DNA from: SZUA-430 sp041477875
GTDB lineage: Bacteria; Pseudomonadota; Alphaproteobacteria; Micropepsales; Micropepsaceae
Assembly (NCBI GenBank): GCA_041477875.1
Contig: JBGOVA010000121.1
Location: 1 to 14,130 of the forward strand
Length of the DNA: 14,130 bases
Reading direction: 5' to 3'
Part shown: positions 4,690-12,231 of the stretch, piece by piece
How positions within the stretch are numbered: the stretch's first letter is position 1
Layout of the letters: every line of letters starts with the position of its first letter
The notes under the pieces: model-generated
The model's database searches: none
What the model saw: only the letters and a program-made list of their open reading frames with translations
What the model was told of the DNA's origin: nothing
Program-made: the position numbers and the translations under genes

Positions 4690-7207
4690 GCGCACATCCG
4701 CTTGGCGGCTCTTCGCCTATGCCTTGATCATTCTTGCAGGTGCGGCGACCACACTTCCCAACCTGTTCACGCCGCAGCAGCTTGAGGGCTTTCCAAGTTG
4801 GATGCCGAAGCAGCAGGTGGCATTGGGTCTTGATTTGCGCGGCGGGGCACACGTCGTGCTCGAGGTCGACGCGAAAGGGCTTATCAGTGAGCGGCTCGAG
4901 GAACTCGCGCGCGATGCAGGCCGCGGGTTGCGCGAGGCCACGATCGGTTTTGCCTCAGTGCGGCGGGACGGCGATGTCGTCATCGTCGTGATCGAAAATC
5001 CCGCACAGCGCGCGAGCGCCGAACGCGTGCTGACGGGTTTGGCTCACAGCGCGGGCGCGCTTGGGCAGAGTTCGGGCGAGCTTGAAATCACGCGGCCTTC
5101 GCCGACGGAGCTGCGTGTCGCGCTTTCGCAAGCCGGGACGACGGCGCGCGTCGCGGCGGCGGCCGAACAGAGTCTCGAGATCATCCGCTTGCGGATCGAC
5201 AAGAGCGGGCTTGGCGAGCCCGTGCTGCAGCGCGCCGGCGCCAACCGGATCGTTGTGCAATTGCCCGGCGTGCAGGATTTGAAGCGCATCGAAGACATTC
5301 TGGGCAAGACCGCAAAGCTCACATTTCACATGGTGCGCAGGCTCGACCCCGCCCAGCGGGCGCCGGCCGGCGTCTCGGTCCTGCCGGGGCGCGACGGCCG
5401 CGAACGCTACGCGATCGACGATCGGGTCATGTTGTCCGGCGAGCGGTTGAGCGATGCCAGGCTCAGCTTCGATTCCGTGACCAACGAGCCCGTCATCGCG
5501 TTCGGCCTGGACAACGTGGGTGCGCGCGCGTTCGCCGCGATCACACAGGCGAATGTCGGGAAGCCCTTTGCGATGGTTCTCGACGGACAAGTGTTGAGCG
5601 CGCCGGTCATCGAAGAGCCCATCATCGGCGGCGCGGGTCAGATCAAAGGGAATTTCACGGCGCAGTCGGCGTCGGATCTGGCCGCCCTCCTGCGCGCCGG
5701 CGCGTTGCCCGCGCCGCTGACCATCGTTGAGGAACGAACCGTGGGTCCCGACGTCGGCAAGGACGCAATCAAGAGCGGTCTTGAGACGGGCGTTCTGGGC
5801 TTCGCGCTCGTCTTCGCATTCATGTTCGTGCTTTACGGACCGTGGGGCTTGGTCGCGAATTTTGCCCTGGCGTTGAACGTGATCCTGACTTTCGGTGCGC
5901 TCAGCGTTTTCGGGGCGACGCTGACGCTGCCGGGGATCGCCGGCATCGTGCTCGGCATCGGGCTTGCGGTCGACGCGAACGTCTTGATCAACGAGCGCAT
6001 ACGCGAGGAGACGCGAAAGGGTTTAGGCGCGATGGCCGCGCTCGACGCGGGTTTCAGGCGCGCGTTCGCGACCATCGTCGATTCGAACATGACGGCGCTG
6101 ATCGCGACATTCCTCTTGTTCATGTTCGGCACGGGGCCCGTGCGCGGCTTTGCCGTGACGATGGGGCTCGGCATCGCGATCTCGATGTTCACGGCGGTCA
6201 CCGTCGTGCGCGTGATCATGACGGCGATCGTGCAACGCCGGAAGATCAAGGTGCTGCGCATCGAGCCCTTGTTCCGCATGAAGCTCATCCCCGACGGAAC
6301 GTCGATCCAGTTCATGAAGGCGCGGTTCATGGGACTTGCGTTCTCCGCGATCTTGTCGTTCGCGTCCGTCGCGCTGTTCGCCTATCCGGGACTGAACTAC
6401 GGCGTCGATTTCAAAGGCGGCATTCAGCTCGAGGTCGCCACAAGCAGCCGCACCGATTTGGCGACGCTTCGCGACGGATTGAACGCGCTCCATCTCGGCG
6501 ATGTGGCGCTGCAAGAATACGGCGGTGCGTCGAATGTGTTGGTGCGCGTCGAACCCCAAGGCGGCGACGCCGATCAGCGCGCGGCGGTCGCACAGATCCG
6601 CCGGAAGATCGGCGAGATTGCGCCGGGATCGAAGATCGAACGGGTGGACGTCGTCGGCCCGCGCGTGAGCGGGGAGCTGGCGACGACGGGCGTTCTGGCC
6701 GTCGTGCTCGCGAGCCTTGCGATGCTCGTCTACATCTGGGCGCGCTTCGAATGGCCGTTCGCGGTCGGCGCGATCGCGACGCTGGTGCTCGACGTGACGA
6801 AGACCGTCGGATTCTTCGCGCTGACGGGGATCGAGTTCAATCTGACGGCGATTGCGGCGCTGTTGACCCTGATCGGCTATTCGGTCAACGACAAGGTCGT
6901 CGTCTATGACCGCATGCGCGAGAACATGCGGCTCTACAAAAGCATCCCGTTGCGCGAGCTGATCGATCGCAGCATCAACGAGACTCTTGGGCGAAGCCTC
7001 TACACGTCGGTGACGGCCTTGATCTCGCTGTTGCCGATGGCGATTTGGGGCGGCAGCGCGGTCGAAAGCTTCGCCGTGCCGATGGTCTTCGGCATCGTCG
7101 TCGCGGCGAGCTCGTCGGTCTTCATCGCGGCGCCGATCCTGTTGTTCCTCGGCGATTGGCGCAAGCGGCGGCGGGCTTCCGGGGCTGCGCAAGTCGCCAC
7201 GGCTTGA
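4688..7207 (+). CDS. secDF: Fused SecD-SecF protein-export subunit
   Basis: This gene encodes 839 aa. SecDF uses the proton gradient to pull proteins emerging from SecYEG into the periplasm. Residues 1 to about 525 are SecD: TM1 (8-25), 'LGLDLRGG' (46-53), a large periplasmic P1 domain, the 'IIGGAGQIKGNFTAQSASDL' block, then five membrane helices with 'GLAVDANVLINERIREE' including Asp429. The remainder is SecF: 'FRMKLIPDGTSIQFMKAR' (from about 529), 'YGVDFKGG', a short P4 domain, and 'GYSVNDKVVVYDRMREN' with Asp735, then 'NETLGRSLYTS' with Arg769. These Asp and Arg residues match those needed for proton transport in characterised SecD and SecF. Fused forms are known in alphaproteobacteria. 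No strong Shine-Dalgarno precedes the ATG, but it fits the family's N-terminus. It converges on the next gene with 7 bp between. Confidence 0.97.
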   Translation: MRTSAWRLFAYALIILAGAATTLPNLFTPQQLEGFPSWMPKQQVALGLDLRGGAHVVLEVDAKGLISERLEELARDAGRGLREATIGFASVRRDGDVVIVVIENPAQRASAERVLTGLAHSAGALGQSSGELEITRPSPTELRVALSQAGTTARVAAAAEQSLEIIRLRIDKSGLGEPVLQRAGANRIVVQLPGVQDLKRIEDILGKTAKLTFHMVRRLDPAQRAPAGVSVLPGRDGRERYAIDDRVMLSGERLSDARLSFDSVTNEPVIAFGLDNVGARAFAAITQANVGKPFAMVLDGQVLSAPVIEEPIIGGAGQIKGNFTAQSASDLAALLRAGALPAPLTIVEERTVGPDVGKDAIKSGLETGVLGFALVFAFMFVLYGPWGLVANFALALNVILTFGALSVFGATLTLPGIAGIVLGIGLAVDANVLINERIREETRKGLGAMAALDAGFRRAFATIVDSNMTALIATFLLFMFGTGPVRGFAVTMGLGIAISMFTAVTVVRVIMTAIVQRRKIKVLRIEPLFRMKLIPDGTSIQFMKARFMGLAFSAILSFASVALFAYPGLNYGVDFKGGIQLEVATSSRTDLATLRDGLNALHLGDVALQEYGGASNVLVRVEPQGGDADQRAAVAQIRRKIGEIAPGSKIERVDVVGPRVSGELATTGVLAVVLASLAMLVYIWARFEWPFAVGAIATLVLDVTKTVGFFALTGIEFNLTAIAALLTLIGYSVNDKVVVYDRMRENMRLYKSIPLRELIDRSINETLGRSLYTSVTALISLLPMAIWGGSAVESFAVPMVFGIVVAASSSVFIAAPILLFLGDWRKRRRASGAAQVATA

Positions 7208-7214
7208 CCGGCGC

Positions 7215-7880
7215 CTAGGGTTTCTTCTTCGGCTTGCGGGCTTTCGCGCGTTCGGCGCGGGCGTCCTGGCGCGCCTTGTTCCAGACGAGTGCCTCCAGGA
7301 CGATCGTCAGGGATAGGAAGAGAGAGAGCCCGAACATCAGATAGCGGAAAAGAAGCCTGTCGTGCGCATCGGCGATGGCATCTTCGCCGTAGAGTGACAC
7401 CGGCATCGTTTCCAGCTGGCTTGCGTGGTAGTCCAGGCAGTCGCCGATCGTCGCATAGACTGTCTTGGGGCACAGCTGCTCGGCGCCGGGCAACAGCTTG
7501 TCGCCTCTGATGAAGGTGTGGCCGATGGGCGTGGTGCCGACGTGATAGTCGTGCGCTTTGACGTAAGCGACAGTCGAAAGAATGAGAAGAACAACGCTCA
7601 CGCCGAGCAACGGCCAAAGGCTGCGTGCCCACCAAGAGCTAGCCCCCGCGTAGAGCTCGATGATCAGCACGATCAAGAATGCGCCGAGCGACACGAGCCC
7701 GATGGCGGTCTGGCCCACGGGCGACGGCGGTGCGAAGCCGACCAGAAACGAGCCGTAAAGCGCACTGACGAAGGCAACGACCTGAACAGCGCCGCGCGCG
7801 AAAGCCGCGAATCTGTGATCGCCGAGGAACGCAAGCGCGCGGTGCTCCGGCTCTTTGCCTTCGCCCTCATCGTGGGTCAC
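7215..7880 (-). CDS. Four-helix membrane protein coupled to the LysM-like gene
   Basis: This gene encodes 221 aa with a GTG start. That start was chosen because GGAGG (7887-7891) sits six bases before it, and the reading frame upstream of it lies inside the LysM-like gene. Predicted membrane helices lie near residues 30-50, 58-79, 88-107 and 177-200. The loop between helices 3 and 4 (about 70 residues, probably periplasmic) holds two cysteines, Cys137 and Cys148, eleven residues apart. The C-terminal tail is very basic (ends KARKPKKKP), fitting a cytoplasmic end. I do not recognise the family. It overlaps the stop of the upstream gene by 14 bp, so translation is probably coupled and the two products may act together. 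Confidence 0.75.
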   Translation of the reverse strand: MTHDEGEGKEPEHRALAFLGDHRFAAFARGAVQVVAFVSALYGSFLVGFAPPSPVGQTAIGLVSLGAFLIVLIIELYAGASSWWARSLWPLLGVSVVLLILSTVAYVKAHDYHVGTTPIGHTFIRGDKLLPGAEQLCPKTVYATIGDCLDYHASQLETMPVSLYGEDAIADAHDRLLFRYLMFGLSLFLSLTIVLEALVWNKARQDARAERAKARKPKKKP

Positions 7881-9132
7881 GACAATCCTCCGCTTCTTGG
7901 AGCGGCAGGTCGGATCGAAGGCGGAAGCCGGCACCGGGACGACCATCGACGATGCGCTTGCCAGCGAGGACGTCCACCCTCCTCACGCAAGACACCGCGT
8001 GCGTACCTTGGCGCGCCCAAATGAGGTAGTGCCCGCCGATGATATTGTGGTCGATCGCCGGGGAACTGACATCGCCCACTGTTTGGTCGCAAGACAGTCT
8101 TGGGAAAGACCTACTGTCCCGAGATGCTTCCTGGACGACACGGCGTCGATACGGATCAGCATCCGCGAGGCAAACCTCGAGGTTGGAAATCTTCTGACCG
8201 TCGTTTGCGATCGTATGCACGAACATGTCGAACTTGTGCGTGGGATCGCCGTTCGCTATGGCCCCCAGAACTTCTATCGAGTGCGCGGCGCTGCCGGCGA
8301 TCCATTCGATCAAGTCGGCAACAGAAAACTCGTTCAGCGCCAGTTGCAGGAGCGGAGGGCCATCCGATTGCACGTTCGACGCTATGACGAGCGCGAAGCG
8401 TCCGCGTGCCGCCCAAGGCGCGCCGCGCCAATCGGCTTTTCGAATACGCGGCGCAGAGTTGGGCCGGAGCATGCCTTCCCGTTCCGCCAACCGGCTCAAC
8501 GTCCAGTCGAGATCATCGACTGCGGATTGAAGCTTTTCGCGATCGGGTGCCGAAAGGCGAACGGCCGTTTTGGTGAGATCGCTCGCGGCCGCATTCGCGA
8601 GGCTTATTTTGAGGCGTAACTTCGCGTCGACTTTGTTGAATTTCTCGGTCTTGGCGATCGTCTCAAAGTTCTCGTTGAAGCGATTGATCGACTGAAGCGC
8701 CTTCACGGTCAGCTCCGGCCGGTACTCGAGTTCGAACATCGTTTTGCGGTTCGGGTCGCGCGGTATGTCCGGTAACAGAATTTGCGTGCCGGGTTTCAGC
8801 TTGGCGAGATCGGCTTCCGCAGGATTGACGGCGATGACGGTTTGCAGCGTTTGGGGATCGGTGCGAAGGCCGTGCTCGACCATCAGCCCCGTGACGGTGT
8901 CGTTTTGCTTGACGGTGACGGTCGTGAAATCCACGGTTTTGACGTCGACGGTTTGCGCGGGTTGAGCCGCGGCCCCCCAAATCGTACCGGTGCGCGTCAC
9001 TCCCCGTATCTTGACGTCGCCCTGAACGGGAGCCGGTTGCGCATCGGCGATGTCAGGTTTGAGCGCTACCAGGGCGACGATGATCAACATGCAAGCGGGC
9101 CACAGGCCTGCGCGAGCTTGCGATATGAGCAT
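7867..9132 (-). CDS. Exported LysM-like protein, unknown function
   Basis: This gene encodes 421 aa, starting MLISQARAGL; GGAGG lies six bases before this ATG and a signal peptide follows (core 10-24, likely cleavage near 'ADA' at 29-31). Residues about 71-113 look like a LysM module: 'VTVKQNDTVTGLMVEHGLR', an 'AVNP' turn, then 'LKPGTQILLPDIP'. LysM binds N-acetylglucosamine polymers such as peptidoglycan. A helical middle region (about 135-230) follows. The C-terminal part (about 240-421) has four cysteines (321, 348, 382, 417) that could form disulfides in the periplasm. I do not recognise that domain. It overlaps the four-helix membrane protein gene by 14 bp. The pair may form a cell-envelope complex (inference). 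Confidence 0.7.
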   Translation of the reverse strand: MLISQARAGLWPACMLIIVALVALKPDIADAQPAPVQGDVKIRGVTRTGTIWGAAAQPAQTVDVKTVDFTTVTVKQNDTVTGLMVEHGLRTDPQTLQTVIAVNPAEADLAKLKPGTQILLPDIPRDPNRKTMFELEYRPELTVKALQSINRFNENFETIAKTEKFNKVDAKLRLKISLANAAASDLTKTAVRLSAPDREKLQSAVDDLDWTLSRLAEREGMLRPNSAPRIRKADWRGAPWAARGRFALVIASNVQSDGPPLLQLALNEFSVADLIEWIAGSAAHSIEVLGAIANGDPTHKFDMFVHTIANDGQKISNLEVCLADADPYRRRVVQEASRDSRSFPRLSCDQTVGDVSSPAIDHNIIGGHYLIWARQGTHAVSCVRRVDVLAGKRIVDGRPGAGFRLRSDLPLQEAEDCRDPR

Positions 9133-9141
9133 TTTGATCCT

Positions 9142-9159
9142 CCGTTCACTTTTGAACGG
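9142..9159 (-). promoter_or_regulatory. Hairpin overlapping the LysM-like gene's ribosome binding site
   Basis: CCGTTCA and TGAACGG form a perfect 7-bp stem with a 4-base loop. On the minus strand the 3' arm ends within the Shine-Dalgarno GGAGG (9139-9143), covering two of its bases, and the ATG follows at 9132. The structure could reduce translation initiation or protect the mRNA 5' end. Confidence 0.4.
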
Positions 9160-9286
9160 CTCGATCCAAAATTCTAAGCAGCAAACTGTCGGAAGCGTCT
9201 TGCCTGTTTTTGCGGATGCAGGTTCAAGGCAAACAAAGACCGCTTCGTGCCAACGGATCAGGCCATCCGGGCGGTTCTGCCCAGCC

Positions 9287-9838
9287 TCAGGATTGCTCAA
9301 GAGCGGCGGCGATGGCTATGAGTTTTGTCACAGTGTTCCAATTGCGGGCGGTGCCGGGCACGGCCAGGGTCTTCTCGATGAAGTTGCTTGGGACTTTGGA
9401 GTGGCCGATGCCGGCGCCGTAATGGGCGAAAAGCTCGGTTCCAGAGAGTTGGAAGCGTTCGTCTTTGAATTTTGCGGCGGCCATCGCCTTGGCGGCGGCG
9501 GTGGGCGCTTGCGTGAGGAAGACGATCAGCAGATGGCTTGGGTCGTCGCGCGCGGCGGCGGAGAAGGGGTTGCGCGCGACGGCCTTGCGCAGCTCGTCCG
9601 GGGTTCGGATGACGACCTCGACGTCGCTGCCGAAGCGCTTGCGGATGGCCGCGGCGATTTTCGCGGCGAGCGCGGCGTTCGTTGCGGGCTTCGCGCTGAA
9701 CACGACGTTGCCGCTTTGCAGAAGCGTGCGCGCGTTCTTGAAGCCGAGATCGTCGAAGAGCTCCTTGAGCGCAGCCATGGAGATCATTTTGTTGCCGCCG
9801 ACATTGACGCCGCGCAGGAAAGCGATGGAGACCGGCAT
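9287..9838 (-). CDS. DUF1697-domain protein
   Basis: This gene encodes 183 aa. The opening 'MPVSIAFLRGVNVGGNKMISMAALKELFDDLGF' region and the following 'VRTLLQSGNVVF'-like segment (here 'ARTLLQSGNVVFSA', about residues 36-49) are the hallmark of DUF1697, a family of about 180-aa soluble cytoplasmic proteins. Its end, 'AVPGTARNWNTVTKL', is also typical. The length agrees with the family, so it is full length. No function is known. The start lies 4 bp after the stop of the ArsR-type regulator, so they are one operon and the protein is probably produced together with the repressor. Confidence 0.93.
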   Translation of the reverse strand: MPVSIAFLRGVNVGGNKMISMAALKELFDDLGFKNARTLLQSGNVVFSAKPATNAALAAKIAAAIRKRFGSDVEVVIRTPDELRKAVARNPFSAAARDDPSHLLIVFLTQAPTAAAKAMAAAKFKDERFQLSGTELFAHYGAGIGHSKVPSNFIEKTLAVPGTARNWNTVTKLIAIAAALEQS

Positions 9839-9842
9839 GCGC

Positions 9843-10532
9843 TTATGAGGCCTTGATGGCGAATTGCGCCTTGAACGCCTTCTCGCCCGCGTTCGAGAAG
9901 GAGACGATGCGCGTGCCTTTGACGCGTTTGGCCCAGCCGAGTTCGAAGATGCGCGCGAGCAATGCGGCGCCGAGGCTGCCGGCGAGGTGGCTGCGGCGCA
10001 TGCTCCAATCGAGGCAGGTGCGGCAGAGCGGGCGGCGTTCGGCCTTGAGTTCGTCGAGGTCGATGCCGAAGCCGGCGTAGAACGTGCGGCCGGACTTGGT
10101 GACTTCGACGTCGCGGTCTTTCAAGGTGAGCCAGGTGTTGGCGCGCATGGCGTCGAAGAGGCCGACGCCGAGTTCGCCCGCGAGATGGTCGTAGCAGACG
10201 CGCGCGCGGCGGAGTTCGGGTTCCTTGGGGCCGGTGCGGACGCGCGTGGTGGCGCGCTGCGCCGCGACGCCCATCAGGCTTTCGAGGAGGTCGCCGACGT
10301 CGTCGCCGTGGAGGCGGAAGTAGCGGTGGCGGCCCTGCTGTTCGACCTCGAGCAATCGGGCAGCGAGCAGCTTCGTCAAATGGGCGCTGGCGGTTTGCTT
10401 CGTGACGCCTGCTTCGACGGCAAGCTCGCTCGCGGTCAGGGCGTTGCCGCCCGCCAGCGCGGTCAGGATGTTGGCGCGGCCTGGGTCGCCGATCAGGACG
10501 GCGATGCGGGCGATATCGGGTCCGAGTTTCAT
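9843..10532 (-). CDS. ArsR-type winged-helix transcriptional regulator
   Basis: This gene encodes 229 aa. Residues about 10-80 form a winged helix-turn-helix: 'GRANILTALAGGNALTASELAVEAGV', recognition helix 'TKQTASAHLTKLLAARLLEV', and wing 'QQGRHRYFRL'. This is the ArsR/SmtB-type fold, DNA-binding as a dimer. The extended C-terminal half has 'ARVCYDHLAGELGV' and 'PLCRTCLDWSMRRSHLAG', a conserved layout with a CxxC in this subgroup. The cysteines suggest thiol, electrophile or metal sensing, but no ligand is established from the sequence. It is divergent from the NIPSNAP gene over 69 bp containing two symmetric sites, and co-transcribed with the DUF1697 gene. Such regulators commonly repress the divergent gene and themselves. 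Confidence 0.9.
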   Translation of the reverse strand: MKLGPDIARIAVLIGDPGRANILTALAGGNALTASELAVEAGVTKQTASAHLTKLLAARLLEVEQQGRHRYFRLHGDDVGDLLESLMGVAAQRATTRVRTGPKEPELRRARVCYDHLAGELGVGLFDAMRANTWLTLKDRDVEVTKSGRTFYAGFGIDLDELKAERRPLCRTCLDWSMRRSHLAGSLGAALLARIFELGWAKRVKGTRIVSFSNAGEKAFKAQFAIKAS

Positions 10533-10533
10533 A

Positions 10534-10551
10534 GTTCGACCGTAAACGAAC
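10534..10551. promoter_or_regulatory. Candidate operator GTTCG-N8-CGAAC
   Basis: Perfect 5+5 inverted repeat starting two bases before the regulator's ATG (minus strand) in the short divergent spacer. The position and the spacing of half-sites about one helical turn apart suit a dimeric winged-helix repressor, so autoregulation is likely. Confidence 0.5.
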
Positions 10552-10557
10552 CATGCG

Positions 10558-10569
10558 CGTTGCGCAACG
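10558..10569. promoter_or_regulatory. 12-bp palindrome CGTTGCGCAACG in the divergent spacer
   Basis: Perfect palindrome 32 bp before the NIPSNAP ATG and beside the first inverted repeat. It would overlap the core promoter of the NIPSNAP gene. It may be a second operator or a chance GC-rich palindrome. Confidence 0.35.
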
Positions 10570-10601
10570 GGTTAGTCTCACTTTGTCCAAGGAGAGAGGC
10601 G

Positions 10602-10925
10602 ATGCCCATCACGTGTTTCATTCGCTACGAGATCGACCCGTTTCAGCGCGAGGCGTTCAAGACCTACGCGCAGGCGTGGGGGCGCATCATTCCGAAATGC
10701 GGCGGCGATCTGATCGGGTATTTCTTGCCGCACGAGGGGACGAACGACGTTGCGTTCGGGTTGATCGCGTTCGAGAGCCTGGCGGCCTATGAGGCCTATC
10801 GCACGCGGTTGAAGGCGGACGCGGAGGCGGGCGGGAATTTCGCCTTTGCGCAGGAGAAGCGCTTCATCTTGCGGGAGGAACGAACGTTTCTCGAGAATGT
10901 TGTCCGCGTGCCGTCCGGCCTCTAA
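10602..10925 (+). CDS. NIPSNAP-family protein
   Basis: This gene encodes 107 aa. The start was chosen at MPITCFIRYEIDP because GGAGAGAGG precedes it; an antisense frame runs open far upstream through the regulator gene but is not coding. 'RYEIDPFQREAFKTYAQAWGRIIPKCGGDLIGYF' and 'GLIAFESLAAYEAYRTRL' are typical of NIPSNAP proteins, which adopt a dimeric alpha/beta-barrel ferredoxin-like fold. Bacterial members are small soluble cytoplasmic proteins without established reactions; the same fold occurs in cofactor-free monooxygenases. It is divergent from the ArsR-type regulator, probably its main target, and followed 28 bp later by the DUF3089 hydrolase gene, likely in one operon. Confidence 0.92.
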   Translation: MPITCFIRYEIDPFQREAFKTYAQAWGRIIPKCGGDLIGYFLPHEGTNDVAFGLIAFESLAAYEAYRTRLKADAEAGGNFAFAQEKRFILREERTFLENVVRVPSGL

Positions 10926-10953
10926 GATCGCCGCCTTCTCTTGAGGGTGGGCG

Positions 10954-12135
10954 ATGGGTCGGATTTTCAAGTGGCTGGGGTTGGTTGTGCTGGTGCTCGC
11001 GGGCGCCGCGGCCGCGATCTATTTCACCGGCAATGCGCGCACGGTCATCGTGTGGCTGTCGAAGCCTTCGCACGGCTGGGACCCGGCGCTTAAGGTGCAG
11101 CCGCCTGACTATGCGCAGGCCGAGGCGTGGGCCGCGCGGCCCGGCAATGAGAGTTTCGCCGACTTCGCGCCGGAGGGCGTTTCGGCCAAGCCGGGGGCGA
11201 GCGCGGTCGACGTCTTTTTCGTGCATCCGACGGGCTATCTCAACGGCGGCGATTGGAATTCGCCCGTCAATGCGAACAGCCGGACGGAAGAGAACACCAA
11301 ATGGATGATGGCCAACCAGGCGAGCGCGTTCAGCGGCTGTTGCAACGTCTATGCGCCGCGCTATCGCGAGGCATCGATCTTCCGTTATCTGTCGGCGACG
11401 CCCGACGTCGCGCAGAAGGCGATGGACTTGGCTTACGGCGACGTCGAACGGGCGTTCCAGTATTTCCTCGATCATGAAAACCAAGGGAAGCCGTTCATCA
11501 TCGCGAGCCACAGCCAAGGCACGGCGCACGCGTTCCGGCTGATTCAAGAGCATATCGACGCCACGCCGCTCGCGGGGCGGATGATCGCGGGCTATCTCAT
11601 CGGGGGCACGATCACGAACGCGGAAGCGGACGCACTGCGCACCGTTCATGTTTGCAAGAGCGAGAGCGAGACCGGCTGTTTCGTGCACTGGGCGACATGG
11701 GGCGAGGGCGGTGAGCCGAGCTATGACCAACCCGGCAGGCTGGTGTGCGTCAATCCTTTGACGTGGACGCGCGACGGCGAGCGGGCGCCGGCGTCGCTGC
11801 ACAGGGGCGGCGTGCCGATCACGGGCAGCTTTTCGCTCAAGCTTTGGGGGGACGATGCGGCCCAGGGCGTCGCGTTCAAGCCGCTGAAGGCGCCGGTCGC
11901 CGGGTGGACGTGGGCGGCGTGCAAGGACGGCCTTCTTTATGTCGCCGACCAGACCGGCGGGCCGTTCGACGGGGTCGACATGGGCGGCAAGAATTATCAC
12001 GGCCTCGACTATCCGCTGTTCCATATGGACATTCGGGAGAATGCGCGGGTACGGGCGGCGGCCTATCTGGAGGTCGCGGTTCAGTCGGCGGGGCGTTCAC
12101 CGGGCGCGGCATCGCCGACGCCGGCACCGTATTGA
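10954..12135 (+). CDS. DUF3089 alpha/beta-hydrolase, membrane-anchored
   Basis: This gene encodes 393 aa. A hydrophobic segment at residues 6-24 with basic flank acts as signal anchor, placing the enzyme in the periplasm. 'AVDVFFVHPTGYLNGGDWN' (84-102) is the DUF3089 opening. The nucleophile elbow is 'ASHSQGT' with Ser187 as candidate catalytic serine. The C-terminal block 'YHGLDYPLFHMDIRENARVR' carries candidate catalytic histidines 349 and 357. DUF3089 proteins are lysophospholipase-like hydrolases with uncertain substrates. Length is normal for the family. A GAGG-type ribosome site precedes the ATG. The 28-bp gap from the NIPSNAP gene suggests common transcription, so it may also answer to the ArsR-type regulator. 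Confidence 0.9.
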   Translation: MGRIFKWLGLVVLVLAGAAAAIYFTGNARTVIVWLSKPSHGWDPALKVQPPDYAQAEAWAARPGNESFADFAPEGVSAKPGASAVDVFFVHPTGYLNGGDWNSPVNANSRTEENTKWMMANQASAFSGCCNVYAPRYREASIFRYLSATPDVAQKAMDLAYGDVERAFQYFLDHENQGKPFIIASHSQGTAHAFRLIQEHIDATPLAGRMIAGYLIGGTITNAEADALRTVHVCKSESETGCFVHWATWGEGGEPSYDQPGRLVCVNPLTWTRDGERAPASLHRGGVPITGSFSLKLWGDDAAQGVAFKPLKAPVAGWTWAACKDGLLYVADQTGGPFDGVDMGGKNYHGLDYPLFHMDIRENARVRAAAYLEVAVQSAGRSPGAASPTPAPY

Positions 12136-12231
12136 GATTAACCTTTGGTACGGCGATGATGGCGTGCCTGCGGCGGCCGACGCTCTGGCGCCCAGGTGCG
12201 TGCGTAGCCCTTTACGAGAGAACAAGTTCAG

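Noticed and set aside
6023..7192. Long minus-strand open frame (389 codons) within secDF
   Set aside because: It mirrors secDF, which has unmistakable motifs. The antisense translation is Arg/His/Asp-rich with no family resemblance.
9864..10601. Long open plus-strand frame antisense to the ArsR-type regulator, continuous with the NIPSNAP frame
   Set aside because: It is a shadow of a GC-rich gene. The winged-helix protein on the minus strand is clearly real, and the NIPSNAP gene has its own ribosome binding site and family-typical start at 10602.
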